A stretch of DNA of 64,000 nucleotides from the NCBI RefSeq assembly GCF_900086705.1, contig NZ_LT575483.1, forward strand, positions 3,679,458-3,743,457. Direction: 5' to 3'. Positions 24,707 to 32,944 of the stretch are shown here, one piece after another (the first letter of the stretch is position 1; each line of letters starts with the position of its first letter). This stretch comes from Massilibacillus massiliensis (GTDB lineage: Bacteria > Bacillota > Negativicutes > FLKF01). Under the pieces are notes generated by a model, which worked only from the letters and a program-made list of their open reading frames with translations, searched no databases and was not told the origin of the DNA. The position numbers and the translations under genes were made by a program.

Positions 24707-24877
24707 GTGGACAGACAGATCGCGGGTCGGTGATAAGCGCTCATCTGCGTCGTTACAGTAAGGTGCTGCTCGTCGACGTACATGAAGTACGACTCCTTCG
24801 GAACACCTACTGTGCCTAGCATCTGAACACTTCTCACCAACCGGCGGCCTATCTTCGTGCCAGTTTATAAGTGGAAC
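24707..24877. repeat. Long palindromic repeat, copy A
   Basis: About 170 nt that folds almost end to end. The left arm from GACAGATCGCGGGTCGGTGA pairs imperfectly with the right arm TCTCACCAACCGGCGGCCTATC; the centre GTCGACGTAC...GTACGAC also pairs. It is closely related to copy B (28113-28283), and shorter relatives occur at 27651 and 63163. No ORF inside. It looks like a non-autonomous element (MITE-like). The flank to 24930 (ATTTTATTTTGTCTGCAG...) is also shared with the other copies. Confidence 0.8.
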
Positions 24878-24933
24878 GGAGTTAGTTTTATCGATTCATC
24901 GACAAAATATTTTATTTTGTCTGCAGTTTGGAG

Positions 24934-24960
24934 CCACCCGCTTTCATGGGTGGTTATCCT
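24934..24960 (+). terminator. Weak terminator after the repeat
   Basis: CCACCC (24934-24939) pairs with GGGTGG (24948-24953), then TTAT. It comes after the repeat flank, as in the copies at 27729 and 28342. The rest of the gap to pucG (24961-25084) holds a possible -35 TTGACT (24977-24982) and SD AAAGGGAT. Confidence 0.45.
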
Positions 24961-25084
24961 GCGGTATAGAGGATTTTTGACTTTGATAAAGAATTTCATA
25001 GAGAATGGTTTTCAATTAGAAAATTGTGCTGCATTATGCAAGCATTAAAATAGAGCCAATCGGCAGTAGAAAGGGATATGATAC

Positions 25085-26314
25085 ATGTATAAAGATCTTA
25101 ACGTTACATTGCGTACTATTATGACACCAGGACCTGTTGAGGCGGACCCACGTGTGCTTAGAGCCATGTGTACGCCGATCGTAGGACAATTCGATCCAGA
25201 ATTTACGAATATTATGAATCAAACAATGGAGATGTTAAGAGAAGTTTTTCAAACGAAAAATAAATGGGCTTTTCCGATTGACGGGACTTCTCGGGCAGGA
25301 CTTGAAGCTGTACTTGCCAGTTTAATTGAACCTGGTGATGTAGTGCTAGTTCCGATTTATGGTAGATTTGGGCATCTGTTTGTGGAAATCGCACAAAGAT
25401 ATGGTGCAGAGGTTGTGACGATAGAAACGACTTGGGGACAAGTTTTTTCACCAGAAGTTGTGATTGAAGAAATTAAAAAAGTGAAGCCTAAAATTGTTGC
25501 TATGGTGCATGGTGAAACCTCAACCGGCTGCATGCAGCCATTGGCAGAAATCGGAGCTGCTTGTCGGGCTTTAGATATATTATTTGTAGTAGATGCTGTT
25601 GCAACGCTGGGCGGAACTGCTGTAAAAGTAGATGAATGGAACATTGATGCAGCGATTGGCGGTACACAAAAATGTTTATCTGTACCTTCGGGGATGGCAC
25701 CGATCACGTTTAATGACAGAGTGGAAAAAATCCTATTGCAGCGTAAAAAAGTGGAACAAGGTTTAGTAGATCCAGCCGCAGGAAATGTTGTCCAAACTCG
25801 TTTAATCCGTAGCAATTATTTTGATCTTAGTCAATTGATGGATTATTGGAGCCCTGTTCGCTTAAATCATCATACAGAAGCCACTTCTATGATCTATGCA
25901 TTGCGTGAAGGCCTAAGAATTGTATTGGAAGAAGGTCTTGAAAACAGATTTACCAGACATAAATTCCATGAAAAAGCACTTATCGCTGGGCTGAAAGCAA
26001 TGGGACTTAACTTATATGGTGATGGAGCGAATAAATTGCCTGTAGTTACATCCGTTGAAATTCCGGAAGGCATTGACGGAGAATCTGTTCGGTCTATGTT
26101 ATTACAAGATTTTGAAATTGAGATTGCAAGTTCATTTGGTCCATTGAAAGGAAAAATATGGCGTATTGGTACGATGGGGTATAGTTGCAGAAAGAAAAAT
26201 ATTTTGCATGTTCTTGGCGCATTAGAAGCCGTGTTATTAAGACATAAAGCAAACCTTCATGTAGGTTGTGCCGTCCAGGCTGCCCTTGATATTTATCAAG
26301 GTGAGCGAGATTAA
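25085..26314 (+). CDS. pucG: (S)-ureidoglycine-glyoxylate aminotransferase (PucG-like)
   Basis: A 409-residue class V PLP aminotransferase. The N-terminal TPGPVEADPRVLRAM, IDGTSRAGLEA and HGETSTG segments and Lys196 in GGTQKCLS (PLP Schiff base) are visible. Bacillus PucG transfers the amino group of ureidoglycine to glyoxylate, giving glycine and oxalurate. That would bypass AllE and AllD and feed AllFGH directly. Alanine-glyoxylate and serine-glyoxylate transaminases share the fold, so the assignment depends on context. SD AAAGGGAT. It is separated from allK by repeat A, so it may have its own promoter. Confidence 0.8.
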   Translation: MYKDLNVTLRTIMTPGPVEADPRVLRAMCTPIVGQFDPEFTNIMNQTMEMLREVFQTKNKWAFPIDGTSRAGLEAVLASLIEPGDVVLVPIYGRFGHLFVEIAQRYGAEVVTIETTWGQVFSPEVVIEEIKKVKPKIVAMVHGETSTGCMQPLAEIGAACRALDILFVVDAVATLGGTAVKVDEWNIDAAIGGTQKCLSVPSGMAPITFNDRVEKILLQRKKVEQGLVDPAAGNVVQTRLIRSNYFDLSQLMDYWSPVRLNHHTEATSMIYALREGLRIVLEEGLENRFTRHKFHEKALIAGLKAMGLNLYGDGANKLPVVTSVEIPEGIDGESVRSMLLQDFEIEIASSFGPLKGKIWRIGTMGYSCRKKNILHVLGALEAVLLRHKANLHVGCAVQAALDIYQGERD

Positions 26315-26381
26315 TGTAAAGAGAATATACGTGTTCATTATACAGTTATGATTGCTACAATTTTAAGTAGGAGGAATTGAC

Positions 26382-27650
26382 ATGGACGCACACTCTATTT
26401 CACAGAAGAAACAATCTCGTTGGAGGGTAAGATACTCTGTTTTAAGTATACTCTGGTTAGGATGGTTATTTTCTTTTTTAGATCGAATGGTAGTCAGTGT
26501 AGCTTTACCATTTATCGGTGAAGAATTCCAATTAGATGCAGCTTCACAAGGAATGATTTTAAGCGCCTTTTTTGCCGGTTATGCTTTATTTCAAATACCA
26601 GGTGGAATGTTGGCCGATAGATTTGGACCTAAAAGAATCATGGCCTTTGCGATTGCTTGGTGGTCTATCTTTACAAGTCTTACAGGTATGGTTTTTTCCT
26701 ATCCCATTTTGTTACTTTGTCGATTTGTATTTGGTGTGGGAGAGGGATGCTTTCCTGGTTCATCATGGAAAACAATTGCTACGTATTTTCCTTCACGTGA
26801 AAGAGCTACTGCAACTGCGATCCAAGCCTCGGTTAATACATTAGGCCCAGCGATTGCCTCGTTAGTAGCAGCAAGTATTATCGCCGCTTTCGGTTGGAGA
26901 ATGGTTTTTATTGGTTTGGGCATACCAGGTATTTTAATTAGCTTATTGATTTTTTGGTACATTAAAGACAATCCACTTCATCATCCGCATATCACAGAGG
27001 CTGAATTAAGAGAGTTGGATGACAGTCCTGCTGAAAAGGAAAATAAACCAAAAGTAAATATACAGTTTAAAGAATTTTTGAAGATGCGGATATTATGGCA
27101 GATGGTGCTGATCTGGTTCTTATTTGATATTACTTTTTGGGGATTTGTTTCATGGCTGCCATCTTATTTAATGAAAGTTCGCGGCTTTTCTATCATAAAA
27201 ACGGGTATTCTTGGATCATTACCGTTTTTTGTTGGCACAGTGGGTATGCTGATTGGAGGATACTTATCCGATCGGTTTAAAGGGTCTCGAAAATGGCTCT
27301 TTATTCCTAATACATTGATTGCAGCAGTTTTTTTGTATTTTACCTATAGTGTAACTTCTGCAGATTGGGCTGTGGTGTTTCAGTGCATTTCTTCTTTATT
27401 TATGTTTTTAGCGTTTGCAGCTTTTTGGGGATTGGTTATCGATGCAATTCCCCCAGAAATTATGGGCGCTAGTTCTGGAACGGTTAATTTTGGTGGTCAG
27501 GTTGCCGGCTTTATATCACCGTTTGCAATGGGGTATCTCATTGATGCAAACCAGGGGGCATTTGATATGGCATTTATGTTCTTGATTGCAGCAGCTGTAG
27601 CTTCGGTTTTAGTTGCATTAACTGTAAGTAATAAAGCAATTGAAAATTAG
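26382..27650 (+). CDS. MFS transporter, anion:cation symporter type
   Basis: 422 residues with twelve hydrophobic helices. The N-terminal LDRMVVSVALPFIGEEFQLD and GMLADRFGPKRIM, plus CRFVFGVGEGCFPGSSWKTIATYFPSRERA, are typical of the ACS family, which imports organic anions such as galactonate or allantoate. SD GGAGG 8 nt before ATG. It follows pucG by 67 nt and probably shares its transcript. A second permease at the same locus suggests two ureide or carboxylate substrates, or import of one and export of oxamate (inference). Confidence 0.85.
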   Translation: MDAHSISQKKQSRWRVRYSVLSILWLGWLFSFLDRMVVSVALPFIGEEFQLDAASQGMILSAFFAGYALFQIPGGMLADRFGPKRIMAFAIAWWSIFTSLTGMVFSYPILLLCRFVFGVGEGCFPGSSWKTIATYFPSRERATATAIQASVNTLGPAIASLVAASIIAAFGWRMVFIGLGIPGILISLLIFWYIKDNPLHHPHITEAELRELDDSPAEKENKPKVNIQFKEFLKMRILWQMVLIWFLFDITFWGFVSWLPSYLMKVRGFSIIKTGILGSLPFFVGTVGMLIGGYLSDRFKGSRKWLFIPNTLIAAVFLYFTYSVTSADWAVVFQCISSLFMFLAFAAFWGLVIDAIPPEIMGASSGTVNFGGQVAGFISPFAMGYLIDANQGAFDMAFMFLIAAAVASVLVALTVSNKAIEN

Positions 27651-27730
27651 AGGTGAGAAACACGCATCTGCGTTGTTGCTGCCATGTGATGCTTGTCGAT
27701 AAACATTTTATTTTGTTTACAGTATGGAGC
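27651..27730. repeat. Palindromic repeat, deleted copy D
   Basis: AGGTGAGAAACACGCATCTGCG (27651 onwards) matches the left arm of copies A and B. At CTTGTCGATAAACA it jumps to the right flank (ATTTTATTTTGTTTACAGTA). The central hairpin and right arm are lost, so this is an internal-deletion derivative at the 3' end of the transporter gene. Confidence 0.7.
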
Positions 27731-27766
27731 AGGGAGACTAGATTTTCTAGTTTCCCTGCTTGTTTT
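27729..27766 (+). terminator. Terminator after the second MFS gene
   Basis: GCAGGGAGACTAG (27729-27741) pairs with CTAGTTTCCCTGC (27747-27759), one mismatch, followed by TTGTTTT. Confidence 0.85.
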
Positions 27767-27889
27767 AGTTATTTCTGATTGTCACATTTGTGAGCATTTG
27801 AAACTGGATATAAAAGAAATTTTACTATTTATCGAGGTCAAATAAACCGTTTGCACTATGATGACATAAGATATATAGGGGTGAAAGAT

Positions 27890-28084
27890 ATGCAACCTGT
27901 TTTTAGTACCAATGGGCAGCATGTTGCTTGGATTAATGGCAATTATGTATACGATGTAAGTGGCAATGCAATTGCTTATACAAGCGATGATGGAATTTAT
28001 GCCCTAAATTCGGCAAAGTATATTGGTCAAATAGAAAATGGTGAAGCCTTTATTTGGCGAGAGGATATTGAAGAGCATCTGTGA
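27890..28084 (+). CDS. Small 4-fold beta-flower-like protein
   Basis: 64 residues made of repeated strand units (FSTNGQHVAWINGNYVYDVSGNAIAYTSDDGIYAL...). They resemble the small '4-fold beta flower' domain proteins found singly in many bacteria. Start ATG 27890 has SD AGGGGTG 6 nt upstream; a TTG at 27851 lacks an SD. Function unknown. The terminator stem overlaps the stop codon. Confidence 0.6.
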   Translation: MQPVFSTNGQHVAWINGNYVYDVSGNAIAYTSDDGIYALNSAKYIGQIENGEAFIWREDIEEHL

Positions 28085-28098
28085 TGGATGCTCTTTCA
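28072..28098 (+). terminator. Terminator overlapping the beta-flower gene end
   Basis: AGAGCATC (28072-28079) pairs with GATGCTCT (28087-28094), then TTC. An almost identical hairpin reappears at 28342, on the other side of repeat copy B. Confidence 0.7.
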
Positions 28099-28102
28099 GC
28101 GT

Positions 28103-28333
28103 GTAGACAAACTGTGGACAGATAGGCAGCGGGTCGGTGAAAAGCACTCATCTGCGTCGTTACAGCAAGTTGCTGCTCGTCGACGTACAGAAGTACGACT
28201 CCTTCACAACCCCTTACTGTGCCTAGCATCTAAGCACTTTTCACCAACCGGCAACCTATCTTTGTACTAGTTTATAAGTGGAACAAATTTCGGTGGTTTC
28301 TAAGCTATCAATATAAATATAGGATTTGTCTAC
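28103..28333. repeat. Long palindromic repeat, copy B with terminal inverted repeats
   Basis: This fullest copy is bounded by GTAGACAAA (28103-28111) and its exact inverse TTTGTCTAC (28325-28333). The core GATAGGCAGCGGGTCGGTGA pairs with TCACCAACCGGCAACCTATC (28241-28260) across about 100 nt that also self-pairs (GTCGACGTAC...GTACGAC). No coding capacity. Terminal repeats plus self-complementarity fit a MITE. Confidence 0.8.
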
Positions 28334-28341
28334 AGTCTGGA

Positions 28342-28372
28342 AGAGCATCGCTAATGGATGCTCTATTTTCTT
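28342..28372 (+). terminator. Second copy of the terminator hairpin
   Basis: AGAGCATC (28342-28349) pairs with GATGCTCT (28357-28364), then ATTTTC. It repeats the hairpin at 28072. Confidence 0.7.
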
Positions 28373-28550
28373 TATAATTTAAAAAAATGGATGGAAGGAT
28401 TTTGCGTGATTTTAACGAATTTTATAATAAATATATATAATAGTATGATATATATCGTTAATTGAAAATCTAAATTATAGTTTTATTTTTTGTGGTTATA
28501 ATATAAAAAGAAATGAATATTCTGAAAATGATGAATTTTAGGAGGATATT
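28373..28550. other. AT-rich intergenic region with a promoter
   Basis: Runs of ATATAT and a -10 TATAAT (28498-28503) before SD AGGAGG at 28541-28546. Nothing else is visible. Confidence 0.4.
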
Positions 28551-28787
28551 ATGTTACATTATATGAATTGTATTCAAGAAGTTGAAATCATGTGTAAAGA
28601 AGCATGGATGCCCAGTGATATTGCTGCGGGAGAATATTGGATGGAGATCACATGGAAACGTCAAAACAGTGAAAACAAATTTATGATTATTTATGGAAAA
28701 GAAAATATAGATATTGTGAATAAAATTTTAGACTTTCATCATGAAGCCGATGAAACCATAATAAACCACGGCGAAAAAAGTGCGTAA
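28551..28787 (+). CDS. Hypothetical protein
   Basis: A 78-residue soluble protein I do not recognise, with a central WMEITWKRQNSENKFMIIYGKENIDIVNKILDF stretch and two His near the end. The strong SD (AGGAGG) and its promoter support a real gene. No neighbour suggests a role. The next 255 nt to the protease gene hold no further gene. Confidence 0.6.
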   Translation: MLHYMNCIQEVEIMCKEAWMPSDIAAGEYWMEITWKRQNSENKFMIIYGKENIDIVNKILDFHHEADETIINHGEKSA

Positions 28788-29042
28788 CTTTTCTCATTAA
28801 CGTATTCTATCTGGTATTATAAATAGAGTTTGAAAATATCGTGTCTATCAAAAGGAATGTATTGGATGAATGCATGCGATCATATTTGCGATTATGATAT
28901 AGTTAGAATGTAATTTATGGTATCTGACATTAGTTTTACAAATAAAGCAGGATTTTGCAATTTTTTTGAGAAATAATATTGTGTATAAAATAAATACGAG
29001 TTTATTATGAAGGTATAGCGCATAAAGGGGTGCAGGAAAAGG

Positions 29043-30140
29043 ATGAAGAAGGAGTTTTCTTACAAACAATTTATTGTAAGAATAGGGATCATGGCATGTT
29101 GCCTTTTGGTACCTTTAAGTGCAGGGCTTTCACCCAAAGTTGAAGCCGCGAGTATAACAGAAGTTTTGCTTGGTACAGCTGTTCAGTATGAGTATTTCAA
29201 TCGGCAGCTAAAATATTATGATAATGATGGTAGAGATAAATATTTCGAGCAGATCAAAGAAAAAGAAGGCGTAAGTGACGATCCAGAATTAAATGAAATC
29301 CTGGAAGATGTTGTGACGAGACTTTCTTCCTCTATTGCGCAGACGGATGCATCAGTTCTTGAAAAACCATATAACTATTTTGTTAATCCCCAAACAACCT
29401 TTAATGCTTTTTGTACGATTGGGCATAACCTTAGTGTAAATAAAGGTCTGTTTACCTTATTAAATCATAATGAAGATGAAGTCGCTGTTGTTGTAGCCCA
29501 TGAGATGGCGCATGGGCAAAAAGGGCACCCGATTAAGGGCTATCAAAAGTCAGTGCCATTGAATGTTTTAACGCAGTTGTATAAAGCACAAAATCAAGAT
29601 AATGCTTCGCAGCTACTCACCAATGTAATAGGAAATTATGCGACAGCAAACGGAATTACAAAGCCACAAGAATGGGAAGCTGACAACCTCGCGTTTGATT
29701 ATGCTGTACAGGCTGGATATAACCCTGGTGCGGGTGCAGCTACTTGGCAAAAAGTAATTGAAAAAATGGGCGAATCCTCAACAAATTTTGTTGGAGAAAT
29801 ATTTTCACCGTCTGATCATCCTACAAATCAGGCTCGGCGCGATAATTATGCCAAGAAGTTAACCGAATACAGTAAATCCCATGTTCTGGTTGAAGACAGC
29901 GTCATTAAAATAAGAGACAGTGTATTTATGCAGACGACAGCCAATGATTCGATGAGTGGGATGGAGCGGAGTTATTTAGTTGCTGGAAATCTCGCAGCAG
30001 TATACCGTAACAATGACACAATTCCAGAGGCTTATGTTGAACATGGTATCGTAAAAATGGGTGAACAAGAAATTGTTATTCCGAATGCAGATGAACCAAA
30101 TGCAGATGAGTTAGTGGATATTCTAAATAAAATTAAATAA
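29043..30140 (+). CDS. M48-family metalloprotease, exported
   Basis: 365 residues with a Sec signal peptide (basic MKKEFSYKQF, hydrophobic IVRIGIMACCLLVPLSAGL, likely cleavage after VEA near residue 36). The zinc motif HEMAH spans residues 153-157, and EWEADNLAFDYA supplies the third ligand Glu. It has no TPR repeats and no membrane anchor, so a BepA/LoiP-like periplasmic or cell-envelope protease is likely, perhaps in envelope quality control. The C-terminal 90 residues are unassigned. Own SD (AGGAAAAGG) and terminator. Confidence 0.85.
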   Translation: MKKEFSYKQFIVRIGIMACCLLVPLSAGLSPKVEAASITEVLLGTAVQYEYFNRQLKYYDNDGRDKYFEQIKEKEGVSDDPELNEILEDVVTRLSSSIAQTDASVLEKPYNYFVNPQTTFNAFCTIGHNLSVNKGLFTLLNHNEDEVAVVVAHEMAHGQKGHPIKGYQKSVPLNVLTQLYKAQNQDNASQLLTNVIGNYATANGITKPQEWEADNLAFDYAVQAGYNPGAGAATWQKVIEKMGESSTNFVGEIFSPSDHPTNQARRDNYAKKLTEYSKSHVLVEDSVIKIRDSVFMQTTANDSMSGMERSYLVAGNLAAVYRNNDTIPEAYVEHGIVKMGEQEIVIPNADEPNADELVDILNKIK

Positions 30141-30181
30141 AAATAAGATACATAACAAAAGCTGCTACGTATCTTAGATGG

Positions 30182-30215
30182 GGATGTTGTATTAATTTAC
30201 AGCATCCTTTATTTT
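30182..30215 (+). terminator. Terminator after the M48 gene
   Basis: GGATGTTGTA (30182-30191) pairs with TACAGCATCC (30198-30207), then TTTATTTTG. The helix is nearly the same as the one at 10411. Confidence 0.8.
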
Positions 30216-30263
30216 GTTGATTCGGGGAAAAGTTGTTGGATAAAAATGATTGGTTACAGATCG

Positions 30264-31217
30264 TTAGATTTCAATTGTAGCGTCATCTATTATGCGAATT
30301 TTAAAAATATCTTTTAAGTCGGTCATTAATTTAAATAATGCGATATCTTTTTGCTTGGCCTCGATCATCACATCAAAATCGCAGTTGAAAATTTTTACTT
30401 GCTGCACAAATGCATAAAATTCTTGCGCTTCAATAAAGTCTGCATGTGCCCGAAAGCTTTTTTCACTTCTAGGGCTGGAAAAGTGAACTTTGGGGGTAGA
30501 GCCACGCCAGGTTTTTATTAGTCTTGGCCATAAAGCCTCAAGAGATTCCCCGGTATTGCAGCAGTTGTGATGATGTACGTCAAATACTACAGGCGCATTT
30601 ATTAGGGTGGACATTTGTAAAGCATCTTCTGCTGTAAAAACTTTGTCGTCATTTTCGATGATGATTCTATTTTTTATAGAATCAGGAAGTTTTTCGAAAT
30701 TCATATGAAAGCGTTTTAGTGCGGAAGGTTTGTCCCCGTATAGACCGCCAATATGAAGCACGAGTTTTGCAGAATCATCTAATCCCATCGTTTGAAATAA
30801 TTTAGCGTGGTAAGTAAGTGTTGCAACGCTTGTTTGAAAAACTGTTTCATTAGGCGTATTCAGTAATGTAAAATGATCGGGATGCGCACTTACACGCATA
30901 TTGTTTTGATGAATATACTTCCCTATATTGGTCAATTCATCTTTGAATTCTCCGATATAGTCCCAATCTGCTGTTACAGGATGTGTTGCTAAAGGTATTA
31001 ATTTAGAAGTAATTCGGAAAACGTGAATGTTGCTAAAGGCGTTATATTTTAGAACGCGTAGCAGACACTCCAAATTTGTTTTTGTAATTCTTCTTAATCT
31101 TGCCAAACGATCTTTTTGTTCATGCAGTTTCATAAGATTTGTATGTGTAATTGTTTTATTTGGTGAACCATCTAAAATATTAAGTGCCATTGCCACATAA
31201 CCGAAACGAATGATCAT
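30264..31217 (-). CDS. uvsE: UV damage endonuclease UvsE
   Basis: 317 residues with a TIM-barrel of the AP-endonuclease-2 superfamily. MIIRFGYVAMAL at the start, FRITSKLIPLATHP, RVSAHPDHFTLLN, LHIGGLYGDK, IENDDKVFTAEDAL and FDVHHHNC are all UvsE/UvdE marks and supply the metal-binding His, Glu and Asp. The enzyme nicks DNA 5' to UV photoproducts in an excision pathway independent of UvrABC. It is transcribed alone and convergent with the protease gene. SD AGGAGT 10 nt before ATG. Confidence 0.92.
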   Translation of the reverse strand: MIIRFGYVAMALNILDGSPNKTITHTNLMKLHEQKDRLARLRRITKTNLECLLRVLKYNAFSNIHVFRITSKLIPLATHPVTADWDYIGEFKDELTNIGKYIHQNNMRVSAHPDHFTLLNTPNETVFQTSVATLTYHAKLFQTMGLDDSAKLVLHIGGLYGDKPSALKRFHMNFEKLPDSIKNRIIIENDDKVFTAEDALQMSTLINAPVVFDVHHHNCCNTGESLEALWPRLIKTWRGSTPKVHFSSPRSEKSFRAHADFIEAQEFYAFVQQVKIFNCDFDVMIEAKQKDIALFKLMTDLKDIFKIRIIDDATIEI

Positions 31218-31308
31218 TCCATATTACTCCTTTAATAAGAAAATTTTCAATTTAAATCCAAGTTAAATATTATGTTGTACACATGTAAACAAAATAATGC
31301 AAAATTCG

Positions 31309-31338
31309 TTGACAGCCTTTTAAAAAATTTGCTATTAT
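31309..31338 (+). promoter_or_regulatory. Promoter of the pur operon
   Basis: -35 TTGACA (31309-31314), 18-nt spacer, -10 TATTAT (31333-31338). It leaves a leader of about 340 nt before purE. Confidence 0.75.
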
Positions 31339-31344
31339 TATAGA

Positions 31345-31687
31345 GTAATTGAATAAATTTTATATAGTTTGAAAAGATAAATATGAACTGTTTAGAAAGT
31401 CAAGCTTGTCGATTGCAGTCGAGTATCAATAGTGCCGTAAACAAGATGTGTTTATAGGCTAATTTTTATTTCGGCTGTAAAATTATTTCCCCAAATACTT
31501 TGTAAGTTAAAACTATATGTCTCATTCGACTCCGGCATCATGTCGGAGTCGAATGAGTTATCAGAAGCAAATGGTATTTTAGTCCATAAATTATAAATTA
31601 TTTACATAATTTAAATTTGTTGCTTTACTTGATTTATGTCAAGTGAAATATATTTATTCAGCGCAAGTTAGGAGAGATGATTGACAA
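31345..31687 (+). promoter_or_regulatory. Structured leader upstream of purE
   Basis: Three hairpins in order. The first is TCGA...TCGA near 31408-31423. The second, at 31434-31459 (GCC.TAAACA with TGTTTA..GGC), is followed by TAATTTTTATTT and looks like an attenuator. The third is a perfect 14-bp stem at 31521-31534 with 31544-31557, without a T run. No match to the guanine or ZTP riboswitch cores is seen. SD GGAGAG at 31671-31676. Confidence 0.45.
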
Positions 31688-32173
31688 ATGAAAGTAGCCA
31701 TTATCATGGGAAGTGATTCTGATTGGCCGATTTTAAAACCGGCAGCAGAACTTCTAAAACAATTTGGCATAGAAAGTGAAGTCGTAGTTGCTTCCGCACA
31801 TCGCACGCCGGCAAAAGTACATGATTATGTAACTTCTGCAAGTGAACGTGGGATTGGTGTTTTTATATCAGCTGCCGGTGCAGCCGCTCACTTAGGGGGC
31901 GTTATAGCAAGTTTAACGACATTGCCTGTCATTGGTGTACCAATTAATGCTACATCGTTAAATGGCCTGGATGCACTTTTAAGTACAGTACAAATGCCAT
32001 CTGGCATTCCTGTTGCTACTATGGCAGTAAATGGTGCTAAAAATGCGGCAATTTTTGCAACGCAGATCTTAGCTGTCAATGCTCCTGAACTTCAAGCTAA
32101 ATTAGCGGCGCATCGTAAGCAGATGGCAGAAGAGGTTGAGCAAAAAGCGGCTAAGGTAGCTGCGCAATTATAG
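31688..32173 (+). CDS. purE: N5-carboxyaminoimidazole ribonucleotide mutase
   Basis: 161 residues, class I PurE. IIMGSDSDWP at the start, SAHRTPAKV and GAAAHLGGVIASLTTLPVIGVP form the nucleotide site. It interconverts N5-CAIR and CAIR in purine synthesis. Class I enzymes need PurK, which is not in the window. First gene of purECFMNHD. Confidence 0.95.
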   Translation: MKVAIIMGSDSDWPILKPAAELLKQFGIESEVVVASAHRTPAKVHDYVTSASERGIGVFISAAGAAAHLGGVIASLTTLPVIGVPINATSLNGLDALLSTVQMPSGIPVATMAVNGAKNAAIFATQILAVNAPELQAKLAAHRKQMAEEVEQKAAKVAAQL

Positions 32174-32233
32174 GTAGTGGAGTTCATTCATATTTTATAA
32201 AATTTTAATTGAAAATTGGGGAGGCTATTACTC

Positions 32234-32944
32234 ATGGAAAAGAAACCATTATATGAAGGCAAAGCAAAACAAATGTTTGCAACTGAAAACCCAGATGAAT
32301 TATTGGTGTATTATAAAGATGATGCAACAGCAGGTAATGGTGCAAAAAAAGGCAAGATTCTTGAAAAAGGAATCATGAATAATAAAATTTCTGCATTTTT
32401 CTTTGAATTGTTAACAAAAAACGGTATTGAAAATCATTACATTAGTATGCCAAGTGACCGTGAGATGTTAGTAAAGAAATTGGATATTATCCCATTAGAA
32501 GTTGTGATGAGAAATATTGCCGCTGGCAGTTTGGCAACTCGCCTTGGTTTAGAAGAAGGCACCAAAATGTCAACTCCAATTGTCGAACTTTATTACAAAC
32601 GTGATGATTTAAATGATCCGATGATCAATCATTTCCACATTAAGGCATTAGGCCTTGCTACACAAGAACAGATTGATGCGTTAGAACAGATGGGGCTTCA
32701 AGTGAATGAAATCTTATCCAAATATCTTGCAACAAAAAATATTGAATTAATCGATTTTAAATTAGAATTTGGTATGTATAAAGGAAAAGTAATTTTAGGT
32801 GATGAAATATCTCCAGATAATTGTCGTTTCTGGGATACTGTAACGCATGAAAAATTAGATAAAGATAGATTCCGTCGTGACTTAGGCAATGTTGAAGATG
32901 CGTATAAAGAAGTATTACACAGATTAACAGGAGAGGTTAGATGA
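32234..32944 (+). CDS. purC: SAICAR synthetase
   Basis: 236 residues. [42 protein letters not shown] and LIDFKLEFG are the PurC signatures. It joins aspartate to CAIR with ATP. ATG 32234 has SD GGGGAGG about 10 nt upstream; the frame's earlier TTG lies inside the SD. The stop overlaps purF (ATGA). Confidence 0.96.
   Translation: MEKKPLYEGKAKQMFATENPDELLVYYKDDATAGNGAKKGKILEKGIMNNKISAFFFELLTKNGIENHYISMPSDREMLVKKLDIIPLEVVMRNIAAGSLATRLGLEEGTKMSTPIVELYYKRDDLNDPMINHFHIKALGLATQEQIDALEQMGLQVNEILSKYLATKNIELIDFKLEFGMYKGKVILGDEISPDNCRFWDTVTHEKLDKDRFRRDLGNVEDAYKEVLHRLTGEVR

Noticed and set aside
24707..24877. Long hairpin repeat as an ordinary terminator or CRISPR-like unit
   Set aside because: It is far longer than a terminator, has no T run, and recurs at distant loci with internal deletions, which fits a MITE better.
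31339..31687. Guanine or ZTP riboswitch upstream of purE
   Set aside because: The conserved core sequences of either class are not found; kept only as an unidentified structured leader.
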